A stretch of DNA of 64,000 nucleotides. Origin: Chitinophagaceae bacterium. Lineage in GTDB: Bacteria > Bacteroidota > Bacteroidia > Chitinophagales > Chitinophagaceae. Positions 59,687 through 64,000 of this stretch are shown here, piece after piece; positions within the stretch are counted from its first letter, which is position 1; the number at the start of each line of letters is the position of its first letter. The notes under the pieces are model-generated. The model searched no databases. It saw nothing but the letters and a program-made list of their open reading frames with translations, and was not told where the DNA came from. The stretch covers positions 124,001 to 188,000 of the forward strand of contig JADJKL010000011.1 of NCBI GenBank assembly GCA_016706055.1, in the 5' to 3' direction. The translations under genes and the position numbers were made by a program.

Positions 59687-60658
59687 ATGGGTTTTTTCAA
59701 TAAACTATTCGGAAAAAAGGAAAAGGAAAGTCTTGACGAGGGTTTGAAAAAAACCAAGGAAGGCTTCTTTGCCAAGATCACAAAAGCAATCGCCGGTAAA
59801 AGCACTGTGGATGAAGAAGTGCTGGACAGCCTGGAAGAAGCATTGGTTGGCGCCGATGTTGGTATTGAAACTACTGTTCGCATTATTGAAAGAATTGAGA
59901 AAAGAGTAGCAAAAGACAAGTACCTGAATGCAGAAGAGCTTAATAAAATGCTGCAGGAAGAAATTGAGGCATTATTGATAGATGCTCCAGAATCAAATAG
60001 TTATGCGTTCGATTCTGAACTGCCTTTCAAGCCTTATATCATATTGGTAGTAGGTGTAAACGGTGTTGGGAAAACAACCACAATTGGCAAACTGGCTTAC
60101 AATTTTAAGAAAGCAGGCAAGAGTGTTTTACTCGGAGCAGCCGATACTTTTCGTGCCGCTGCTGTTGACCAACTAACCATCTGGAGTGAAAGAGTTGGAG
60201 TGCCAATTGTAAAGCAGGCAATGGGAAGCGATCCAGCAGCAGTAGCTTTTGACACAGTTCAAAGTGCAGTCTCAAAAGAGGTTGATGTAGTATTAATAGA
60301 TACCGCTGGACGTTTACATAACAAAGCCCACTTAATGGATGAGTTGGGAAAGATTAAAAGAGTAATTCAAAAAACAATATCCGATGCACCGCATGAAGTG
60401 TTATTGGTGCTGGACGGAAGTACAGGTCAAAATGCATTAGAGCAGGCAAAACATTTTACGGCAACTACTGATGTTTCAGCATTAGCTATTACAAAGCTGG
60501 ATGGCACAGCAAAAGGTGGAGTCGTATTAGCCATTACAGATCAGTTCAAAATACCGGTTAAGTTTATTGGTGTGGGAGAAAAAATGGAAGACTTATTGGT
60601 ATTTGATAAACATGAGTTTGTTGATAGTTTATTTAATTTAGAAAAGAAAGACGCATAG
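59687..60658 (+). CDS. ftsY: signal recognition particle receptor FtsY
   Basis: FtsY is the SRP receptor GTPase that delivers ribosomes making membrane proteins to the translocon. The 323-residue protein has a basic amphipathic N-terminus (MGFFNKLFGKKEKESL), the four-helix N domain and the G domain with GVNGVGKTTTIGKLA (G1), DTFRAAAVDQL (I-box), DTAGRLHNK (G3) and TKLDGTAKGG (G4), then FIGVGEKMEDL. It lacks a long acidic A domain, as is common in Bacteroidota. Its stop overlaps the GTG start of rimO by one base. Confidence 0.95.
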   Translation: MGFFNKLFGKKEKESLDEGLKKTKEGFFAKITKAIAGKSTVDEEVLDSLEEALVGADVGIETTVRIIERIEKRVAKDKYLNAEELNKMLQEEIEALLIDAPESNSYAFDSELPFKPYIILVVGVNGVGKTTTIGKLAYNFKKAGKSVLLGAADTFRAAAVDQLTIWSERVGVPIVKQAMGSDPAAVAFDTVQSAVSKEVDVVLIDTAGRLHNKAHLMDELGKIKRVIQKTISDAPHEVLLVLDGSTGQNALEQAKHFTATTDVSALAITKLDGTAKGGVVLAITDQFKIPVKFIGVGEKMEDLLVFDKHEFVDSLFNLEKKDA

Positions 60659-61968
60659 TGAAAACTAAGAAACTACATAGAGACAAAGTCAACATCATCA
60701 CCCTTGGGTGCAGCAAGAATATGGTTGACAGTGAAGTGCTAAGCGGCCAGCTATTGGCTAACGAGATTGATGTAGTGCATGAGAACAAAAAATCAGATCA
60801 CAATATTGTGGTGGTGAATACTTGTGGCTTTATCGAGAAAGCAAAAGAAGAAAGCATCAATACCATTCTCGATCAGGTTGAATTAAAGAAAAGAGGCAAG
60901 TTGGATAAAGTATATGTGACTGGTTGCTTAAGTGAACGATACAAACAAAACCTAGAAGCAGAAATTCCTGAAGTAGATGCTTTTTTTGGTACGATGGAAC
61001 TGCCGATGATTCTTAAACAATTTGAAGCAGATTATAAATCAGAATTGATAGGGGAAAGACTGCTGGCTACACCACAGCACTATGCTTATATGAAAATTTC
61101 TGAAGGTTGTAACAGAACCTGTTCTTTCTGTGCTATTCCATTGATGCGTGGGCAACATGTTAGTCGGACCATGGAAGATCTGGTGAAAGAAGCTGAAAGT
61201 CTTGTAAGAAGAGGAGTGAAGGAAGTAATGCTCATCGCACAAGTGCTTACTTATTACGGTTTGGATATTTACAAGAAAAGAATGTTGCCTGATCTTTTAA
61301 ACCGACTGGCCGATGTAAAAGGATTAGAATGGATTCGTTTGCATTATGCATATCCTTCAAAATTCCCAATGGAGATTTTAGATGTGATGCGCCAACGGGA
61401 TAATATTTGCAACTACCTCGATATGCCTTTGCAACATGCAGCGAATAATATGCTGGCAGCTATGAAACGGCAGATTACCAGAGAAGAGATGGAAGACTTA
61501 ACAGCAGCCATACGGGAGAAAGTGCCCGGTATTTGTTTACGCACAACATTGATTGCTGGTTTCCCCGGCGAAACACTGGATGATGTGGAAGAATTGAAAG
61601 AGTTTTTGGTTAAGCAACGATTCGACAGAGTTGGGATATTCACTTACAGTCATGAAGAAGGAACCAGCGGCTTTGCATTAACAGACGATGTGCCGGATGA
61701 TGAAAAAGAAAGAAGAGCACAGGATGTAATGGAAGTTCAGCAGGAAATTTCTTTCGAACTCAACCAGGAAAAAATAGGAAAGACTTTTAAAACACTGATT
61801 GATAAAAAAGAAGCAGGTCGTTACCTTGGCCGTACAGAATTTGATTCAGTAGAAGTAGATAACGAAGTGGTCATTCATTCTAAAAAGAAATTACCAATTG
61901 GCGAGTTTGTTAATGTAAAAGTTACCAAAGCTTACGACTACGACCTGGAAGGCGAAGTGGTTGATTAA
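60658..61968 (+). CDS. rimO: ribosomal protein S12 methylthiotransferase RimO
   Basis: RimO adds a methylthio group to Asp89 of ribosomal protein S12. The 436-residue protein has the N-terminal UPF0004 domain with its three cysteines (LGCSKNMVDSEVLSG, NTCGFIEKAKEESI, TGCLSERYK), the radical SAM motif CNRTCSFCAIP (CxxxCxxC) and a C-terminal TRAM domain. Start is GTG at 60658, overlapping the ftsY stop (TAGTG). The stop overlaps the convergent TMEM175-like gene by 4 bases. Intact. Confidence 0.93.
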   Translation: MKTKKLHRDKVNIITLGCSKNMVDSEVLSGQLLANEIDVVHENKKSDHNIVVVNTCGFIEKAKEESINTILDQVELKKRGKLDKVYVTGCLSERYKQNLEAEIPEVDAFFGTMELPMILKQFEADYKSELIGERLLATPQHYAYMKISEGCNRTCSFCAIPLMRGQHVSRTMEDLVKEAESLVRRGVKEVMLIAQVLTYYGLDIYKKRMLPDLLNRLADVKGLEWIRLHYAYPSKFPMEILDVMRQRDNICNYLDMPLQHAANNMLAAMKRQITREEMEDLTAAIREKVPGICLRTTLIAGFPGETLDDVEELKEFLVKQRFDRVGIFTYSHEEGTSGFALTDDVPDDEKERRAQDVMEVQQEISFELNQEKIGKTFKTLIDKKEAGRYLGRTEFDSVEVDNEVVIHSKKKLPIGEFVNVKVTKAYDYDLEGEVVD

Positions 61969-62444
61969 TGTTCCTTTTCAGCCTTTTCAATATTTCTGTC
62001 TGGTATCAGCCACAAAATAGCAACCATTATAATCAAAACACCAGCAATAGCTTCATGTAAAAAGGCCGCTGGTATCGCAATAGTATAAAGCACCATCGAC
62101 AACATTCCTTTCCTCGATTGTTTTTCAAGTACAACACGGAAAGTTTCATTATCTCTGTTACAGCTTTGTATCACTTTCAAAAGTACATAATAGGCTACAC
62201 CGCATAAGTTCAAAAGCAAGGCATACACAGCCAAAGTTTTTGGTTCAAAATGATTTTCTCCCATCCAGCCCGAAGCAAACGGAATAAGCGAAAGCCAGAA
62301 CAGCAAATGCAGATTAGCCCACATCATACTACCGTTTACTTCTTTTATAGAATGTATTTGCGGCACTTTCATTTCTAGTACCATGATTGTAATGATGATG
62401 GCTATCACACCATCGCTAAATGCTTCTACTCTTGTCTTAGTCAT
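61965..62444 (-). CDS. TMEM175 family potassium channel-like protein
   Basis: The 159-residue membrane protein opens with TRVEAFSDGVIAIIITIMVLEMKVP, which holds the FSD motif that defines TMEM175 channels (TRxxxFSDxxxAIxxT). About four to five transmembrane segments follow (LHLLFWLSLIPFASGWM, LAVYALLLNLCGVAYYVLL, AGVLIIMVAILWLIP). Bacterial TMEM175 proteins form potassium-selective tetramers. It ends 3' to 3' with rimO. Confidence 0.85.
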   Translation of the reverse strand: MTKTRVEAFSDGVIAIIITIMVLEMKVPQIHSIKEVNGSMMWANLHLLFWLSLIPFASGWMGENHFEPKTLAVYALLLNLCGVAYYVLLKVIQSCNRDNETFRVVLEKQSRKGMLSMVLYTIAIPAAFLHEAIAGVLIIMVAILWLIPDRNIEKAEKEH

Positions 62445-62815
62445 ACCGCAATATTAAATAAAATACTTCCTTTCGTGTTAATTAGTGTGCTTTCGTGGCC
62501 ATTTGTCAGTTAAATTGCCGCAGGGGTAAAACACCCAGCGCAATCATTCGTTATTTAATTCTCTCATTCGTATCATTAGTTTTAATTCGTGGCCAACAAA
62601 ATCTGCGAAGCAAATAATCTAGAGAAGCAATCTGTTGCAATCTGTGGCCAACCTGTATTTCAAATGCTGCAGGCAATCATTCGTCTTTAATTTATTTTCT
62701 TCGTGTAATTACTACTATTCGTGGCCAATCCTTATTCAACGAAGTTGAATTGAATCCGTGTTTATCTGTCCAATCAATGCCATCCATGTTCAAAAAAAAA
62801 ATTGTATCTTAAAAA
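62445..62815. repeat. degenerate intergenic repeat array (TTCGTGGCCA motif)
   Basis: This 371-base gene-free stretch carries the ten-base motif TTCGTGGCCA at 62492-62501, 62586-62595 and 62718-62727, with a variant CTGTGGCCA at 62642-62650. Between them recur TCATTCGT (three times) and TTCGTG(T)AATTA-like words. Spacing varies from about 60 to 95 bases. No frame is open through it. It looks like an eroded dispersed repeat; no RNA gene is recognised. Confidence 0.6.
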
Positions 62816-62830
62816 TTGAAATATTTTGAC

Positions 62831-63172
62831 ATGGTCAGCATCGAAACAGTCCGCAAACTTGCCCTCGCATTTCCCGAAACGGACGAGCATCCTCACTTCG
62901 AACGAAAAGCTTTTCGTGTCAAAAAGAAAATATTTGCCACATTATTGGAAAAAGATAAAACAGTAAACCTGAAACTAACGTTAGAAGATCAATCTGTTTT
63001 TTCTGCATTTGATAAAGAAGTAATTTATCCGGTAGCTGGCGGCTGGGGAAGGATGGGATATACCACCGTCAATCTCAAAAAAATAAAACTTGCTATGTTC
63101 AAAGATGCATTAACGGTAGCTTACTGCACTGCTGCACCCAAAAAGCTGGCAGAAAAATATCTTCCTCATTAG
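62831..63172 (+). CDS. MmcQ/YjbR family protein
   Basis: A 113-residue protein with the YjbR fold signatures: ALAFPETDEHPHFERKAFRVKKKIFATL, KLTLEDQSVFSAFD and GGWGRMGYTTVNLKKI. Family members have a CyaY-like or DNA-binding-like fold and unclear function. ATG 62831 is chosen over the TTG at 62816; both are in frame. Intact. Confidence 0.85.
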   Translation: MVSIETVRKLALAFPETDEHPHFERKAFRVKKKIFATLLEKDKTVNLKLTLEDQSVFSAFDKEVIYPVAGGWGRMGYTTVNLKKIKLAMFKDALTVAYCTAAPKKLAEKYLPH

Positions 63173-63306
63173 ACAATAAAATTTTTCTACTTACTCTCTT
63201 TATCACCATCAAAAAACCATTATCTTAGACGGTAAACCATAAACCTGTCTTCCGTAGCATTGAAATGGACTTAGACCGATGCGAAGGAGGGCCTCAAACT
63301 GCTTAC

Positions 63307-64000
63307 ATGGCTGATAATAAAAACGTTTTTTTAAACAGAGATCTTAGCTGGCTTAGTTTCAACCAAAGGGTGCTGATGGAGGCTGCCGATAAATCTGTTC
63401 CCCTCTATAGCCGCATTTCTTTTCTGTCTATATTTTCATCCAACCTTGATGAATTTTTCAGGGTGCGGATGCCATCTATATTTGCCTTAACGAGTATTCA
63501 AGCAAAGAAAACTTCCATACGAGATGAATATCCAAAGAATCTAGTGGAGCTGGTGCAGACAGAAGTACAAAAACATCTTACAGAGTTTGGCGGCATATTA
63601 AAGAATCAGATATTACCAGAGTTGAAGTTCAACAACATCTGTTTGTATTATAACGAACCCATTCGTCCGGAGCATATGGAATCATCAAGAGAATACTTTC
63701 TTTCCAAAGTATTATCATTCTTGCAACCCGTAATTCTAAAAAAAGAAAACCAGACAAACATATTTCTGGAAAACAATGCACTCTATTTCATCATCGACTT
63801 AGAGTCGCCGGAAGAACCTGGCAAGCATCAGTACGGATTATTGAACATTCCTTCCTCCAACCTTCCCCGTTTTTCGGAGCAGGCCATGGTGGGCGATGAT
63901 CATTATATTCTTTTTCTAGATGATGTTATCCGGGAAAATTTGCAAGAAGTATTTCCTGTTTTCAAAATACATGGTGCATGGAGTATAAAACTTACAAGAG
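63307..64000 (+). CDS. ppk1: polyphosphate kinase 1, N-terminal part (cut by the window end)
   Basis: The open frame runs past 64000. It begins MADNKNVFLNRDLSWLSFNQRVLMEAA, the standard PPK1 opening (RDLSWLSFN), then SIFSSNLDEFFRVRMPSIFAL. PPK1 makes polyphosphate from ATP. About 231 of the expected roughly 690 residues are visible, so the catalytic histidines are not. An in-frame ATG at 63265 is also possible; the 63307 start is preferred because the sequence before it is not conserved-looking. A TATCTTAG promoter-like box lies near 63220. Confidence 0.9.
   Translation, partial: MADNKNVFLNRDLSWLSFNQRVLMEAADKSVPLYSRISFLSIFSSNLDEFFRVRMPSIFALTSIQAKKTSIRDEYPKNLVELVQTEVQKHLTEFGGILKNQILPELKFNNICLYYNEPIRPEHMESSREYFLSKVLSFLQPVILKKENQTNIFLENNALYFIIDLESPEEPGKHQYGLLNIPSSNLPRFSEQAMVGDDHYILFLDDVIRENLQEVFPVFKIHGAWSIKLTR

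Overview
This 64 kb window is chromosomal DNA of a member of the Bacteroidota, most likely family Chitinophagaceae (inference from gene content and protein style; no 16S rRNA is present). Supporting signs are a type IX secretion (T9SS) substrate followed by a PorP/SprF gene, several TonB-dependent receptor-like outer-membrane proteins with carboxypeptidase-like N-terminal domains, the Bacteroidota-specific rpmB-rpmG-DUF4295-ftsY cluster, weak use of Shine-Dalgarno sites, and -7 promoter boxes of the TAnnTTTG type. No tRNA, rRNA, CRISPR array, transposase or prophage was found.

Layout. 0-2.5 kb: a TonB-receptor-like barrel. 2.7-13.7 kb: an exported TPR-CHAT protein, a giant kelch/Ig-like repeat protein with a T9SS type B sorting domain, and its PorP/SprF partner. 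13.7-20 kb: an uncharacterised protein, two Fe-S oxidoreductase components, an ATP-grasp protein, a Crp/Fnr regulator, a LysE-type exporter, a small barrel and a cupin. 20-27 kb: a REP/MITE-like inverted repeat, a DUF2279 protein, a phosphohexomutase, an exported protein, an HExxH metallopeptidase candidate, an AraC regulator and a methyltransferase. 27-33.6 kb: pcm, an M48 protease plus LemA, a YtxH/holin-like envelope trio, a penicillin acylase family hydrolase and a small membrane protein. 33.6-43.1 kb: a DUF5686 protein, trhO and a haem/iron uptake cluster (small exported protein, TonB receptor, binding protein, permease, ATPase). 43.2-49 kb: a lactonase family protein, a tyrosine-rich lipoprotein, purC and a large TonB receptor. 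49-52.5 kb: an exported actin/hexokinase/Hsp70-like (ASKHA) protein between two paralogous membrane-anchored coiled-coil proteins; I judge this the best candidate for an undescribed system. 52.7-64 kb: mostly housekeeping (holA, a Met-rich lipoprotein, lpdA, another barrel, rpmB, rpmG, DUF4295, a PLDc_N-like protein, ftsY, rimO, a TMEM175-like channel, a YjbR protein and the start of ppk1).

Quality caveat. At least 18 one- or two-base indels, many in homopolymers, and two in-frame nonsense changes break genes whose reading continues in another frame. They hit even an essential-type gene (rpmG), so most are probably uncorrected long-read errors rather than true pseudogenes. I report such genes over their full reconstructed span and give the break position. 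The 10.48-11.10 kb repeat region is the worst.
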